64,000 bases of DNA from Anaerobacillus alkalilacustris (GCF_001866005.1 NZ_MLQR01000043.1:62001-126000), one strand, 5' to 3'. Shown: positions 8,925 to 21,244, counted from the first letter of the stretch. A program made the numbers and translations. The notes: a model not told the origin generated them from the letters alone.

Positions 8925-9108
8925 AAGCGGACCCTAGTTCCGTTATTCCTGTCAAAAATAAGAGATTTAAGATCTTTGCGGACTCACATTCCGTTATTTA
9001 ATACTAAAACTAGTGATTTCTTGTGATTTAAGTTAAATAAGGGATTCTCTGTCCGAAACGTATAATAAATTGGGTGAATTACTAGAAATAGCGGATTCTA
9101 TGTCCTCT
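8925..9108. repeat. Cluster of four degenerate GCGGA...TCCGT palindromic motifs
   Basis: Imperfect palindromes of the form AGCGGACCCTAGTTCCGTTA occur at 8926, 8977, 9040 and 9089, spaced about 50, 63 and 50 bases. The first two are the best conserved; the last two are decayed (GGGATTCTCTGTCCG, GCGGATTCTATGTCC). Further decayed relatives appear at about 10187 and 10245 on the other side of ykuK. No coding sequence overlaps them. Confidence 0.5.
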
Positions 9109-9124
9109 ACATAATTGATTTTAC

Positions 9125-9393
9125 TTAAATTTTTAGAACATAAGCCCCAGCACGCTGCTAGCTGCTTGCTATACATAATATTTGTAACTTAACTAGTTTG
9201 TGTAGGATACGTCGAGCGTGCCGATCACTTATCCTTAAATGATTAGCAACCTCGAGTGGAGTAATTGGACGTAGCAATCGTCTTGCAAATCTCACAACCT
9301 CTGATTCAAGCCAAGATAAATTTAAAGGGATATTAGTTGAGAGGAATTTGCCTATAAATGCAAGTATAAGCTGTTGACATTGTTTTGGCTTAT
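9125..9393 (-). pseudogene. Decayed winged-helix DNA-binding protein, C-terminal remnant
   Basis: The minus strand encodes PKQCQQLILAFIGKF, then SWLESEVVRFARRLL and TPLEVANHLRISDRHARRIL, a clear helix-turn-helix/winged-helix pattern, continuing to LCIASS. A TAG codon then interrupts the frame, and the same frame continues QRAGAYVLKI to a TAA at 9125. Upstream of about 9393 the frame is closed by stops and no start or ribosome binding site is present. The gene is therefore truncated at the 5' side and carries a nonsense codon near the 3' end. I do not recognise the parent family. Confidence 0.6.
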
Positions 9394-9509
9394 CTTACTA
9401 TATTCTACAATTTATATAGTCACATATTTTGTACTTCTAGATAAACTATATTAAGAATATTAATTAAATAAGGGGATTGTTCAAAAAACTCGTTACAAAG
9501 GAGTATGGC

Positions 9510-10028
9510 ATGAATAACGACCTATTATTTTATAATACTTCAACAGCAGAAATGACATTTGATGAAGTTTTTGATCACTTACTTCAGTTTATTAAAAGAG
9601 ATCCAACTGCAACGTATCGTTTAGCGGTTGGAACCGACTCGCAAGTTCATCAACATGGGACAAAGTTTATCACTTCGATTCATCTTCACCGCGTGGGAAA
9701 AGGGGCATGGGGATGTCTAAAAAAGGTTATGTTACCACGAAGAATTACATCTTTAAAAGAGAAGATTTATTTAGAAACGATGTATAGTCAAGAGGTTGCA
9801 TCGAAATTTACAGAAGAACATATCTCAACAATGATTGATTTCTTAATTCCATATAGTGATGAGGGAGCTGACTTCATTTTTGAAATTCATTTAGATATAG
9901 GTAAAAAAGGTAAGACAAAGTATTTCATTGAAGAAATGACTGAACAAATATGGGCACTCGGAGTTCAACCAAAGATAAAACCAAACTCCTATGCAGCATC
10001 ATCTTATGCAAATAAATACACGAAGTAA
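9510..10028 (+). CDS. ykuK: YkuK-like RNase H-fold protein (DUF458)
   Basis: This 172-residue protein resembles B. subtilis YkuK. The pattern YRLAVGTDSQVHQHGTKFIT (residues ~33-52) carries the first conserved aspartate of an RNase H-like fold; EIHLDIGKKGKTK (~131) and the C-terminal KPNSYAASSYANKYT (~156) are further conserved blocks of the family. The biochemical role of YkuK is not established. The ATG at 9510 has AAAGGAG six bases upstream; the frame is open slightly further upstream without a ribosome binding site. It is flanked on both sides by long non-coding stretches. Confidence 0.88.
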   Translation: MNNDLLFYNTSTAEMTFDEVFDHLLQFIKRDPTATYRLAVGTDSQVHQHGTKFITSIHLHRVGKGAWGCLKKVMLPRRITSLKEKIYLETMYSQEVASKFTEEHISTMIDFLIPYSDEGADFIFEIHLDIGKKGKTKYFIEEMTEQIWALGVQPKIKPNSYAASSYANKYTK

Positions 10029-10601
10029 TTTCTACTCTTACTCCTCCAACAAAAATACAAGCTATTTGAAAACCCAAAAGTAGCCCCCATTAATGTTATA
10101 AATATCCTATAATATGAATATTTTTCTGCATTTCTTAGTACCCTCTTGGACAGAGATGCAACTATTTTGAATAAGGAAATTTTTTTTACACTTTTGTGGA
10201 CTATAGATCCTTTATTTAATTAACACATTAAATAATTTCTATTTCAGTACAGAATAACGAATTCTTTGTCTAAAGGGGGGATTTGTGGTTATAGGAGTAT
10301 GATTGTTGAGTGTATTCAAAGTGATAGCTCCTTTTCAGTGGAAATAATTCATAATATAGCTTGTATTTATTTCTACTTTTATGATGAAGTTTGGAAATAT
10401 ATGTATTGAATATCGGTATTTGAAAATTTCATGTACCGTATTTGAAATATAAATCATAAATTAGAAGTAATCGACAGAAAAAAATCACAACTTTTTTAAT
10501 GAAGACGTTTGTAAGAAGTGGGTATACTTTATTTTTGTCCAATAATTGGATAAAATACATGGGGAAGAATTTAGAAAGAAATAATTGAAGAGGTGAAGAA
10601 T
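10029..10601. other. Non-coding interval between ykuK and yneT
   Basis: There is no supported gene. Two decayed members of the GCGGA...TCCG palindrome family lie near 10187 (TGTGGACTATAGATCC) and 10245 (AATAACGAATTCTTTGTC). No terminator is evident directly after ykuK. Confidence 0.5.
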
Positions 10602-11015
10602 TTGTCTATTATTAATCCTGAAAGAAGTGAAATAAAAAAAATTTTAGAAGAGAATAAAAGAATTGCGGTTGTTGGTTTATCGAATAATCCAGAACGTACA
10701 TCTTATATGGTCGCTCAGGCTATGCAAAATGCTGGATATGACATTATTCCAGTAAATCCAGTTATTGAAGAAGCGTTAGGAGTAAAAGCTGTCACAACTT
10801 TAAAGGACATTGAAGGTCCCGTTGATATTGTTAATGTATTTAGAAAAAGTGAGTTTCTGCCAGAAATAGCTAGAGAAGCTGTAGAAATTAATGCAAAAGT
10901 ATTTTGGGCTCAATTAGGGGTAATCAATGAAGAAGCGTATCATTATTTAAAAGATCATAATATGACTGTTATTATGGATCGTTGTATTAAGGTAGAGCAT
11001 GCAATGACGAAATAA
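10602..11015 (+). CDS. yneT: CoA-binding domain protein (YneT/YccU family)
   Basis: This 137-residue protein has a Rossmann-like CoA-binding fold. The N-terminal block IAVVGLSNNPERTSYMVAQ (residues ~18-36) is the nucleotide-binding loop, followed by GYDIIPVNP (~42) and the conserved FWAQLGVINEEA and VIMDRCIKVEH near the C-terminus. The family binds CoA but its physiological role is unknown. I place the start at the TTG at 10602, six bases after AGAGGTGA; the in-frame GTG at 10593 would be part of that ribosome binding site. It lies just upstream of parE-parC, as yneT does in B. subtilis. Confidence 0.88.
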   Translation: MSIINPERSEIKKILEENKRIAVVGLSNNPERTSYMVAQAMQNAGYDIIPVNPVIEEALGVKAVTTLKDIEGPVDIVNVFRKSEFLPEIAREAVEINAKVFWAQLGVINEEAYHYLKDHNMTVIMDRCIKVEHAMTK

Positions 11016-11115
11016 ATTCAAATTGTGTAATTGAGTTATTTTGAATTGTTCGAAAACGCTATCAAAACCCTTAATCTTATTAACTTTATTAAAATTACAT
11101 AAGTATCATTTGTAG

Positions 11116-11157
11116 AAAAAAACCTCTTATTATTTGTGAAAATAAAGGGGGTTTTTG
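11116..11157 (+). terminator. Probable terminator after yneT
   Basis: AACCTCTTATTATTT pairs imperfectly with AAATAAAGGGGGTT, followed by TTTGTGTTTT. It lies about 100 bases after the yneT stop. Confidence 0.55.
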
Positions 11158-11408
11158 TGTTTTATCGTAAATCAAGCTTGAAAAATAAGGATTTAAACGC
11201 TATTGTAAATAAGGACAGGAGCTAAACAAAATTGAATACTTGTGAAAAAGACGTCTTGAAAGAAACGTTTGTTCGTATTATATTTATTCTACAAGAAACT
11301 GCAATTTTAATATAATGTAATATATTTACTCGCCATTTAACTTTAATAGTGTTTAAAAAACGTAAGTAAGTTTACGCTAAATAATGATGAAAGTATAAAG
11401 ATTTAGAA

Positions 11409-11543
11409 AGAGAACTCGTTCTAGCTTCGCTAGAACATCGGAAATTCAGATGAGTCTCAACTCCACCTGAATGGAAGTTCTCACCTACACTACGCTTAGA
11501 GGTGGGGGTCTATGACCCTTAAGTACAAATCAGTTTGATTAAT
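11409..11543 (+). repeat. P-family multi-hairpin element, copy 1
   Basis: It starts AGAGAACTCG and ends CAGTTTGATTAAT. It contains a perfect hairpin GTTCTAGCTTCGCTAGAAC, a second hairpin formed by ATTCAGATGAG and CTCCACCTGAAT, and a third formed by CACCTACACTACGCTTAGAGGTG. It has no coding capacity. It lies between yneT and parE. Ordered subterminal hairpins without terminal inverted repeats are typical of non-autonomous IS200/IS605 derivatives. Confidence 0.8.
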
Positions 11544-11596
11544 AACATGATATTTTGATGGAATAACATGTTTCAAATATTACATGGAGTTTATGA

Positions 11597-13588
<1,992 letters not shown>

Positions 13589-13590
13589 AT

Positions 13591-16020
13591 ATGTTGATTG
13601 GAGATAAGTATTTAGACCTTCCCTTAGAAGACGTTATTGGGGATCGGTTTGGTCGTTATAGTAAGTACATCATACAAGAACGGGCACTTCCGGACGCTAG
13701 AGATGGCTTGAAACCTGTTCAAAGAAGAATTTTATATGCTATGCATAGAGAAGGGAATACGGCTGAAAAACCGTTTAGAAAATCTGCAAAAACGGTTGGT
13801 AATGTTATAGGTAACTATCATCCTCATGGAGATTCATCAGTATATGATGCGATGATCCGGATGAGTCAAGACTGGAAAGTACGGTACGGCCTAGTTCAAA
13901 TGCATGGTAATAACGGTTCAATTGATGGTGACCCCCCAGCAGCAATGCGTTATACAGAGGCAAGGCTATCTGCAATATCGTCTGAGATGCTAAGGGATAT
14001 TGATAAAGATACAGTTGATTTTATACCAAACTTCGATGATTCAGAAGAAGAGCCTGTTGTTTTGCCGGCAATGTTTCCTAGTTTACTTGTGAACGGGTCA
14101 ACGGGAATATCTGCAGGATATGCAACAGATATTCCACCTCATCAACTTGGTGAGGTCATTGATGCAGCTATTTTACAAATGGAGAATCCTAGCTGTTCTT
14201 TAGATGAACTTATGGAAATAATTAAGGGCCCTGACTTTCCAACTGGCGGAATTATTCAAGGTGTTGATGGAATTCGTAACGCCTATAAGACCGGCAAAGG
14301 AAAAGTAGTCGTTCGCAGTAAGGCTGAAATTGAGTCAGTTCGTGGTGGAAAACAACAAATAATCATTACTGAAATTCCTTATGAAATTGTTAAAGCAAAT
14401 CTTGTAAAAAAGATGGATGAAATCCGCTTTGATAAAAAAGTAGACGGGATTGCCGAAGTTCGTGATGATACAGATCGTACAGGATTACGAATCGTTATTG
14501 AGTTAAAAAAGGATGCTGATGCAGAAGGCATTTTAAATTATTTATATAAAAATACAGACTTACAAGTAACCTATAACTTTAATATGGTAGCAATCTTTAA
14601 TAAACGCCCATGTTTGTTAGGTTTGAAACAATTATTACAAGCATACGTTAACCATCAAAAAGAAGTGGTTACTAGACGTTCAACGTTTGAGTTAAGAAAA
14701 GCAGAGGAACGTCAACATGTAGTTGAAGGATTAATCCGGGCTATTTCCATTTTAGATGAAGTGATTGAAACGATCCGAGCTTCTAAAGATAAGCGGAACT
14801 CAAAAGATAATTTGATAGATAAGTTTCAATTCACAGAAGCTCAAGCTGAAGCAATTGTTACATTACAGTTGTATCGTCTAACGAATACTGATGTAACTAC
14901 TTTACAAAAAGAAAGTAATGAATTAGAAAAGAAAATTACTGAACTAACAGCAATCTTAAAAAGCGAGAAAAAACTTATTTCTGTAATAAAGAAGGATCTA
15001 CTTACTATTAAGAAAACCTTCAACGATGAACGTCGTACAGTAATTGAGAAGGAAATCGAAGAAATAAAGATTAACCTTGAAGTCTTAGTCCCGTCAGAAG
15101 ATGTCATTGTAACAGTAACAAAAGAAGGGTATGTTAAGCGGACGAGCGTACGTTCGTTTTCAGCCTCGAATGGTGACCCTACCGGAATGAAAGAGGGAGA
15201 TCGGGTTATTGGTCAACTTGAGACAAATACAACAGACACGTTATTAATTTTTACTGCTAATGGAAATTATCTATATATTCCAGTCCATCAACTACCTGAT
15301 ATACGTTGGAAAGATCTAGGACAGCACGTAGCCAATATTGTTCCTCTAGAACGTGGTGATGAAATCCTTAAGGCATTTTCAATTAACGAGTTTTCAGAGG
15401 ATAAATATCTAGTTTTCTTTACGAAAAATGGTATGGCAAAACGTACACCACTTTCAGAATATCAAGCACAACGTTACTCTAAACCGTTGATGGCATTAAA
15501 GCTTAAGGGTGACGATATTGTTGTTAATGTTGATCTCACTAATGGAAATCAAGACGTGTTTATTGCAACTAATTTCGGGTATGGCTTATGGTTTACTGAA
15601 GAAGAAATAAGTATTGTTGGGCAAAGAGCTTCCGGAGTTAAAGGTATTAACTTAAAGCCAGGTGATTACGTAATTAGTGGCTTAATGTTTAATCAAGAAG
15701 AAAAGACACAATTATTTGTAATAACCCACCGTGGAGCTACTAAAAAGATGAACTTAACAGAATTTGATAAAACAAGTCGTGCAAAACGTGGATTAATCAT
15801 GTTAAGAGAATTAAAAAATAATCCTCACCGTTTACTAGCCTTAATGAAAGTAAATAATGAATCTATTACCCATATTAAAACAGTAAAAGGTGCTGAAGAA
15901 ACATTGGAAGTTGTCCAAATTAAACCGAGTGATCGTTATAGTAACGGTTCCTTTGTTGTTGATACAGCAAAAGAAGGTGAAATTATCGACTTTTGGGTAG
16001 AAAAACGAGAAGAAGAGTAA
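13591..16020 (+). CDS. parC: DNA topoisomerase IV subunit A
   Basis: This 809-residue subunit breaks and rejoins DNA. The catalytic tyrosine lies in [11 protein letters not shown] (residue ~118). The quinolone-resistance region reads [15 protein letters not shown], with serine and aspartate at the usual positions, so no resistance substitution is evident at the serine. The C-terminal beta-pinwheel contains repeated blade motifs such as [11 protein letters not shown] and [11 protein letters not shown]. The GyrA-box typical of gyrase is not seen, which supports ParC. The ATG is preceded by GAGGAGG inside the end of parE, so the two genes are translationally coupled. A terminator follows at 16110. 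Confidence 0.97.
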   Translation: MLIGDKYLDLPLEDVIGDRFGRYSKYIIQERALPDARDGLKPVQRRILYAMHREGNTAEKPFRKSAKTVGNVIGNYHPHGDSSVYDAMIRMSQDWKVRYGLVQMHGNNGSIDGDPPAAMRYTEARLSAISSEMLRDIDKDTVDFIPNFDDSEEEPVVLPAMFPSLLVNGSTGISAGYATDIPPHQLGEVIDAAILQMENPSCSLDELMEIIKGPDFPTGGIIQGVDGIRNAYKTGKGKVVVRSKAEIESVRGGKQQIIITEIPYEIVKANLVKKMDEIRFDKKVDGIAEVRDDTDRTGLRIVIELKKDADAEGILNYLYKNTDLQVTYNFNMVAIFNKRPCLLGLKQLLQAYVNHQKEVVTRRSTFELRKAEERQHVVEGLIRAISILDEVIETIRASKDKRNSKDNLIDKFQFTEAQAEAIVTLQLYRLTNTDVTTLQKESNELEKKITELTAILKSEKKLISVIKKDLLTIKKTFNDERRTVIEKEIEEIKINLEVLVPSEDVIVTVTKEGYVKRTSVRSFSASNGDPTGMKEGDRVIGQLETNTTDTLLIFTANGNYLYIPVHQLPDIRWKDLGQHVANIVPLERGDEILKAFSINEFSEDKYLVFFTKNGMAKRTPLSEYQAQRYSKPLMALKLKGDDIVVNVDLTNGNQDVFIATNFGYGLWFTEEEISIVGQRASGVKGINLKPGDYVISGLMFNQEEKTQLFVITHRGATKKMNLTEFDKTSRAKRGLIMLRELKNNPHRLLALMKVNNESITHIKTVKGAEETLEVVQIKPSDRYSNGSFVVDTAKEGEIIDFWVEKREEE

Positions 16021-16109
16021 TTACACTTTGAATATTGGACAACATAGCAGAGTTTAACTGGTAAGCGGTTTTAATTATAGGTATGAGCACGAACGACCTT
16101 TGATAAAAG

Positions 16110-16150
16110 TTCGCATTGGTATTCCAATTGAGAAACCAATGCGAATTTTT
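16110..16150 (+). terminator. Terminator after parC
   Basis: TTCGCATTGGT pairs with ACCAATGCGAA, followed by TTTTT. It lies about 90 bases after the parC stop. Confidence 0.9.
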
Positions 16151-16348
16151 AGTTAAAGGAGACTGCACCCCAATTTATTAAAGTTACTGTTTACCATATT
16201 ATTTAATTTTAGAAGATATGAAATGTTAGTTTTATTCATGGGAATTTCCTTGACTAAATGAAAAGTATAATGATATCATCATAATACCAACTAAACCTAT
16301 TGGAATAATTTAAAAAGTCGTAACTATAAAAGGTATAATGGGGGGTTT

Positions 16349-17128
16349 ATGATGACTAAATCTATATTTTCAGTAATTCCTGGAGCAGAAGATTTTCACT
16401 TTGAGGGAAGTAATATTGGCATCTTATTGTGCCATGGCTTTGTTGGCACACCTCAAAGTATGCGATTTTTAGGAGAAGGATTTTCAAAAGCTGGCTTTAC
16501 TGTTAGGGCACCTAGGTTGAAGGGACACGGAACTCACTATAAAGATCTAGAGCTAGCAACATTTACAGATTGGATTAATCAACTTGAAGACAACTATATA
16601 GATTTAAAAAAGCAGTGTGACGAAGTATATATTGTGGGCCAGTCAATGGGGGGGTTATTATCCTTACTTGTAGCTAGTAGATTTCAGGACGTCACCGGAA
16701 TCATAACGATTAATGTAGCATTAGAAGTACCTGGGTATGCCAAATATAAAAACAAAAATATTTCTACATATTTAGAAGAAGGAGCACCGGATATTAAAGA
16801 TCCATCCATTTTTGAAATTACATATCCAAAGGTTCCTCTTCATGCAATAAAACAGTTACTATCATTAATAGATTATACAACTGATAAAATACCAGCAATA
16901 AATAGTCCTTTACTTCTTTTTTATTCAACAGTAGATAATGTTGTACCGCCAAGAAGTACAAATTATGTTTATGACAATGTAAGCTCAATGCAAAAGGATA
17001 TAATCGAATTGAAAAATTCATACCATGTTGCATCAATGGATTATGATCACCCAAAAATCGTTTCTGAAACAATTAGTTTTATTTCAGAAGTTTCTATGAA
17101 AAAGAAGATCACTAGTTTCATGAGTTAA
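16349..17128 (+). CDS. Alpha/beta-hydrolase, carboxylesterase Est30-like
   Basis: This 259-residue serine hydrolase is of the Est30/monoacylglycerol lipase-like group. The oxyanion region is LLCHGFVGTPQSM (residues ~28-40), the nucleophile elbow GQSMGG is at about residue 97, the acidic member is in FYSTVDNVVPP (~197), and the histidine is in SYHVASMDYDH (~226). There is no signal peptide, so it acts in the cytoplasm on short acyl esters; the natural substrate is unknown. Two adjacent ATG codons (16349, 16352) follow GGGGGG, and the second has the better spacing. It is monocistronic, with a strong terminator. Confidence 0.88.
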   Translation: MMTKSIFSVIPGAEDFHFEGSNIGILLCHGFVGTPQSMRFLGEGFSKAGFTVRAPRLKGHGTHYKDLELATFTDWINQLEDNYIDLKKQCDEVYIVGQSMGGLLSLLVASRFQDVTGIITINVALEVPGYAKYKNKNISTYLEEGAPDIKDPSIFEITYPKVPLHAIKQLLSLIDYTTDKIPAINSPLLLFYSTVDNVVPPRSTNYVYDNVSSMQKDIIELKNSYHVASMDYDHPKIVSETISFISEVSMKKKITSFMS

Positions 17129-17146
17129 ACTTCGGTTAGGAAATCA

Positions 17147-17184
17147 AAAAGCATTCAGATATTGATTTTCTGAATGCTTTTTTG
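17147..17184 (+). terminator. Terminator after the esterase gene
   Basis: AAAAGCATTCAG pairs with CTGAATGCTTTT, followed by further T. R copy 4 starts two bases later. Confidence 0.92.
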
Positions 17185-17185
17185 C

Positions 17186-17571
17186 ATAATCAGAATTTAT
17201 AAATTTCTAACTTGGAAACTGTCTAGCGCAAGTAGCCTACGAGCTCGGTCACTTCAGTCAAGCTATTTACTTCAATAACTATATGAATTACGTCTCTGAA
17301 TAGCTTCATGCAGCTTTGCTCCTGCGATTACTCGTCGCACGGAAAACAATTGCTCCTGCGATTACTCGTCGCACAAAACACTGCTTCGAGCTTACTACTA
17401 ACCAGCAATACTAGAAGACGCTAAAAGCACGTAGGAAGCCAAAGAGCAGCTTTTAGTCAAAGGCCGCCCCAGTGAAGCTACTACTTGAATTACTACGAAG
17501 CTGGTTTGCTCTTGAGCAAACGGAGTGGCACAGGAGCAGCTGCTCGTGACCAAGGCGCTTGCGCTTTTCTT
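17186..17571 (+). repeat. R-family interspersed repeat, copy 4
   Basis: It has the standard 5' start (ATAATCAGAATTTATAAATT) and 3' end (GGCGCTTGCGCTTTTCTT). It has two 34-bp-type units with CTCCTGCGATTACTCG, the second ending abnormally in CACAAAACACTGC. It shares with copy 3 the internal sequence AAGGCCGCCCCAGTGAAGC. The minus-strand frame through it (KKSASALVTSSCSCATPF) is an artefact. Confidence 0.85.
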
Positions 17572-17855
17572 GTTATCTAAGCGAATCTTTTTCAATATTC
17601 ACTTCCTCAATTAGTTCTTCCATTTGTTCTCCACTCGAATTATGCACTCTATTTTCTAAGTTGTTAAATTTTTGATCTACATTTTGTGGATTTGAATAAT
17701 CTACATTGATCTTTACCTAAATGAAATATAGCAAATGAACCAAGGTAATATCTTATTGGCGTAAAATATGTTTGTTAAAATTCATAAACTGAATATTATC
17801 TCAAATACAGCAGATAATAGATTGTCTAGATAAAGTAAGGAAAGGAAAGAAAAAA

Positions 17856-18491
17856 ATGACAAAAGTTTTGTATATTACCGCTCATCCTCATGATGATACA
17901 CAATCATATAGTATGGCAATAGGGCAAGCTTTTATTGAAACTTACAAAGATGTAAACCCTAATCATGAAATCGTAAACATTGATCTTTACAACGAAAATA
18001 TTCCAGAAATTGATGTCGATGTCTTCAGTGGTTGGGGGAAGCTTCAATCAGGCAAAGGTTTTGATGAACTTTCTGCAGAAGAAAAAGGAAAAGTTGGAAG
18101 ACTTTCGGAGCTCTGTGATCAATTTATCTCAGCTGATAAGTATGTTTTTGTAACACCACTATGGAATTTTTCATTCCCTCCAGTAATGAAAGCATATATG
18201 GATGCTGTCTCGGTTGCAGGAAAATCATTTAAATATACTGAAAAAGGGCCTGTCGGTCTATTAACTGATAAAAAAGCCGTACATATCCAAGCGCGAGGTG
18301 GAATATACTCTGTGGGACCAGCAGCTGAAATGGAGATGGGACATCGTTATTTAAATGTTATGATGCAATTTTATGGTGTACCTTCCTTTGAGGGGTTATT
18401 TGTAGAAGGACATGGTGCAATGCCTGATAAATCTCAGGAAATAAAAGAAAACGCCATTGCAAATGCTAAAGATTTTGCACATACATTTTAA
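17856..18491 (+). CDS. azoR: FMN-dependent NADH-azoreductase
   Basis: This 211-residue flavodoxin-fold enzyme reduces azo and quinone compounds with NADH. The N-terminal [16 protein letters not shown] forms the FMN phosphate loop, [19 protein letters not shown] (residues ~92-110) is the conserved PxWNFSxP motif contacting flavin, and IQARGGIYS (~144) is the second FMN contact. The length matches AzoR enzymes. Start ATG follows AAAGGAAAGAAAA. It probably acts in the cytosol against quinone or electrophile stress; no regulator is adjacent. It is monocistronic with a terminator. Confidence 0.93.
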   Translation: MTKVLYITAHPHDDTQSYSMAIGQAFIETYKDVNPNHEIVNIDLYNENIPEIDVDVFSGWGKLQSGKGFDELSAEEKGKVGRLSELCDQFISADKYVFVTPLWNFSFPPVMKAYMDAVSVAGKSFKYTEKGPVGLLTDKKAVHIQARGGIYSVGPAAEMEMGHRYLNVMMQFYGVPSFEGLFVEGHGAMPDKSQEIKENAIANAKDFAHTF

Positions 18492-18501
18492 GGATTATTT
18501 C

Positions 18502-18531
18502 AAAGAGTCAATTCAGAGTTGACTCTTTTTT
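18502..18531 (+). terminator. Terminator after azoR
   Basis: AGAGTCAA pairs with TTGACTCT, followed by TTTTT. R copy 5 starts within a few bases. Confidence 0.9.
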
Positions 18532-18535
18532 ACAG

Positions 18536-18829
18536 TATCAGAATTTATAAATTTCTAACTTGGAAACTGTCTAGCTCCAGGCGCCTACGAGCTTGGTCAC
18601 TTCAGTCAAGTTACTGACTTCAATGTCTTCTTGGATTACTTCTTGAATATGCTCCGCTACTTTGCTCCTGCGGTTACTCGTCGCACGAAAAACAATTGCT
18701 CCTGCGGTTACTCGTCGCACGAAAAACAATTGCTCCTGCGATTACTCGTCGCACGGAAAACAATTGCTTTTGAGCAAACGGAGTGGCACAGGAGCAGCAT
18801 CTCGTGACCAAGGCGCTTGCGCTTTTCTT
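18536..18829 (+). repeat. R-family interspersed repeat, copy 5 (three minisatellite units)
   Basis: It starts TATCAGAATTTATAAATTTC and ends GCGCTTTTCTT. It has three 34-bp units, the first two with GGTT and GCACGAAAAACAA, the third with GATT and GCACGGAAAACAA. It lacks the central purine-rich block of copies 1-4, so it is a shorter subtype like copies 6 and 7. Confidence 0.85.
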
Positions 18830-19180
18830 GCTTAAGTTTAGATTTTTTTATAATCAAAATTTATATGCAAAGTCGTACTTAAGTTGGGTATAGGAAGATA
18901 ATCCCATTGTTAGGAGAATAAAAAAGTTTTTTGAAATGGAAAAGGCTTTGCTTCATTGGATGAAAAAATATAGAATTATAGAGAGGTTACATAATATTAC
19001 TAACTCCTGAAAATAATAGTTTTACTATTTCTTTGGGAATTAAGATCCTTAATATGAGAAGATAAGCTTGTAAAATAGACTAGCAATTAGTCAGAGATGA
19101 AGGACACACTGATTGAAGTTTATTTTCATTTGCCAAATTTCAGTAATGGTATTACACAGTAAGGAAGGATAAGGTTAAAT
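18830..19180. other. Non-coding interval upstream of the SulP gene
   Basis: I see no supported gene or RNA here. It probably contains the promoter of the SulP transporter gene, but no convincing -35/-10 pair can be named. Confidence 0.5.
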
Positions 19181-20911
19181 ATGTTAAAAAAATATTTGCC
19201 CAACCAATTAGCTTTTCATTACAATCGAAAACTATTTAAATATGATTTAATTGCAGGCCTAACATTGTACGTTATGCTAATTCCTCAAAGTATGGCTTAT
19301 GCAATGCTTGCTGGTCTTCCACCAGTCATGGGTTTATATGCATCAACAATTCCATTAATAATATATGCTCTTTTTGCTTCATCTAAGCATTTATCTGTTG
19401 GGCCTGTAGCTATTACATCTTTACTCGTTTTCTCTGGTGTTTCTGTCTATGCAGAGCCAGGTACCTCAGAATATATTTCAATTGTTTTGATTCTCGCTTT
19501 AATGGTTGGAATCATTCAACTCCTTTTAGGTACTTTTAAAGGTGGTTTTATCGTCAAATTTATTCCACACTCTGTGTTAAATGGCTATACATCAGCAGCT
19601 GCCATAGTGATAGGTTTTAGTCAATTAAAACATTTATTAGGAGTAGAGGTAGGCAATTATTTACAAGTTCAATTTTTGTTATTTGACGTGATTAATAAAT
19701 TTTCGGAAATTCATATTGTTACATTAATAGTTGGACTTTTTAGTATTATAGGTCTCCTACTAATAAAAAAAATGAACCCGAAGTTACCTAGTGCATTAAT
19801 TATTGTAATGATATCTTTAGCAACAGTTATGTTACTAGGGTTAGATGAACGAGGGTTACAGATTATTGGAAATGTTCCACAAGGGTTGCCATTGATGATA
19901 TTTCCGGAAGTAACTTTCCAAAAAATCCAAATGTTATTCCCAATGGCATTGACTATTTCTTTAATAGCATTTATGGAGTCTTTAGCCATCTCAAAAGCAA
20001 TTGCTCGTATCGAGAATTACAAAATTAGTCCTAATAAAGAATTAAGAGCACTAGGTATTTCAAATATAATTGGTTCTTGTTTTCAATCATTTCCGATTAA
20101 TGGAAGTTTCTCCAGGACGGCAGTAAACCATCAAGCAGGCGGTAGGACACAAGTAACATCTATTATTACAGGAGTTTGTGTAATTATTACGTTATTATTT
20201 TTTACTTCTTTATTTTATTATTTACCAAATGCTGTTTTAGCTGCCATTATTATCGTTGCAGTATACAATTTAATTGATATTAAGGAAATGAAGCACCTTT
20301 TTAAAGTAAAGCCTTTAGAAGGTTGGATATGGGTCATTACATTTTTCGTTACTTTATTTGTAGGTATACAGTGGGGAATTATGATAGGTGCGATATTTAC
20401 ACTAATTTTATTACTTAACCGAAGCTTTAAACCTAACATTGCTCAGTTAGGGTACGTAAGAAAAGAACGGGTTTTTCGTGATATTAAATGGTATCCTGAA
20501 GCAATTACTTCAGAAATAGTATTGATAATACGCATCGATTCTTCCCTACACTTTGCAAACATTTCATACTTAGACGAAAAGTTAAAGAAATTATATCAAC
20601 AAAATAGTCATTCAAAGTGGCTAATTTTAGATATGAGTGGTGTAAATGATATCGATACAGTTTCTATAGAAAAGTTAGAAGAATCAATTAGTTATTTTAA
20701 GGAGAGAAACGTCACTGTGTTGTTTACAAATATGAAGGGTGCAATACGTCACACAGTTAATAAAGTAGGTTGGCACATAAGGTATAAAGAGCAAAAAAAT
20801 CATTTAACAGTGAAACAAATATTAAAAGAAAAAGGTATTCACAAGTATTTTGAACATAACAAGACATCTAAATCAAAAAATAAAGAATGGATTCACGATT
20901 ATTCTATTTAG
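19181..20911 (+). CDS. SulP family anion transporter with STAS domain
   Basis: This 576-residue membrane protein has about 10-12 hydrophobic segments in the first ~410 residues, followed by a cytoplasmic STAS domain (about 440-555). Family signatures are AGLTLYVMLIPQSMAYA (residues ~24-40), GLPPVMGLYAS and, later, FPINGSFSRTAVNHQAGGRT (~306), the conserved SulP segment. The STAS part includes LILDMSGVNDIDTVSIEKL. SulP proteins carry sulfate, bicarbonate or other anions; the substrate is not clear from sequence, and no sulfate-assimilation gene or carbonic anhydrase is adjacent. The ATG follows AAGGAAGGATAAGG. It is monocistronic. Confidence 0.92.
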   Translation: MLKKYLPNQLAFHYNRKLFKYDLIAGLTLYVMLIPQSMAYAMLAGLPPVMGLYASTIPLIIYALFASSKHLSVGPVAITSLLVFSGVSVYAEPGTSEYISIVLILALMVGIIQLLLGTFKGGFIVKFIPHSVLNGYTSAAAIVIGFSQLKHLLGVEVGNYLQVQFLLFDVINKFSEIHIVTLIVGLFSIIGLLLIKKMNPKLPSALIIVMISLATVMLLGLDERGLQIIGNVPQGLPLMIFPEVTFQKIQMLFPMALTISLIAFMESLAISKAIARIENYKISPNKELRALGISNIIGSCFQSFPINGSFSRTAVNHQAGGRTQVTSIITGVCVIITLLFFTSLFYYLPNAVLAAIIIVAVYNLIDIKEMKHLFKVKPLEGWIWVITFFVTLFVGIQWGIMIGAIFTLILLLNRSFKPNIAQLGYVRKERVFRDIKWYPEAITSEIVLIIRIDSSLHFANISYLDEKLKKLYQQNSHSKWLILDMSGVNDIDTVSIEKLEESISYFKERNVTVLFTNMKGAIRHTVNKVGWHIRYKEQKNHLTVKQILKEKGIHKYFEHNKTSKSKNKEWIHDYSI

Positions 20912-20934
20912 TAGTTTATACATTATCATTACAA

Positions 20935-20979
20935 ACACAGGTGCTAACTTCCAAAAGGGAGTGCCTGTTTTTTTTTTTT
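20935..20979 (+). terminator. Terminator after the SulP gene
   Basis: ACAGGTGCT and GAGTGCCTGT form an imperfect stem, followed by more than ten T. R copy 6 begins at the end of the T-run. Confidence 0.85.
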
Positions 20980-21244
20980 ATAATCAGAATTTATAAATTT
21001 CTAACTTGGAAACTGTCTAGCGCAAACAGCCTAAGAGCTCGGTCACTTCAGTCAAGCTACTGACTTCAATAACTACATGAATAACATCTCTGAATAGCTT
21101 CATGCTACTTTGCTCCTGCGGTTACTCGTCGCACGGAAAACAATTGCTCCTGCGGTTACTCGTCGCACGGAAAACAATTGCTCTTGAGCAAACGGAGTGG
21201 CACAGGAGCAGCTGCTCGTGACCAAGGCGCTTGCGCTTTTTCTT
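20980..21244 (+). repeat. R-family interspersed repeat, copy 6 (two minisatellite units)
   Basis: It starts ATAATCAGAATTTATAAATT and ends GCGCTTTTTCTT. It has two 34-bp units of the CTCCTGCGGTTACTCG type. It belongs to the short subtype without the central purine-rich block and directly abuts the T-run of the SulP terminator. Confidence 0.87.

Noticed and set aside
13591..16020. Possibility that parE-parC is gyrB-gyrA
   Set aside because: Adjacent YneT gene, lengths, and lack of a recognisable GyrA box favour topoisomerase IV.
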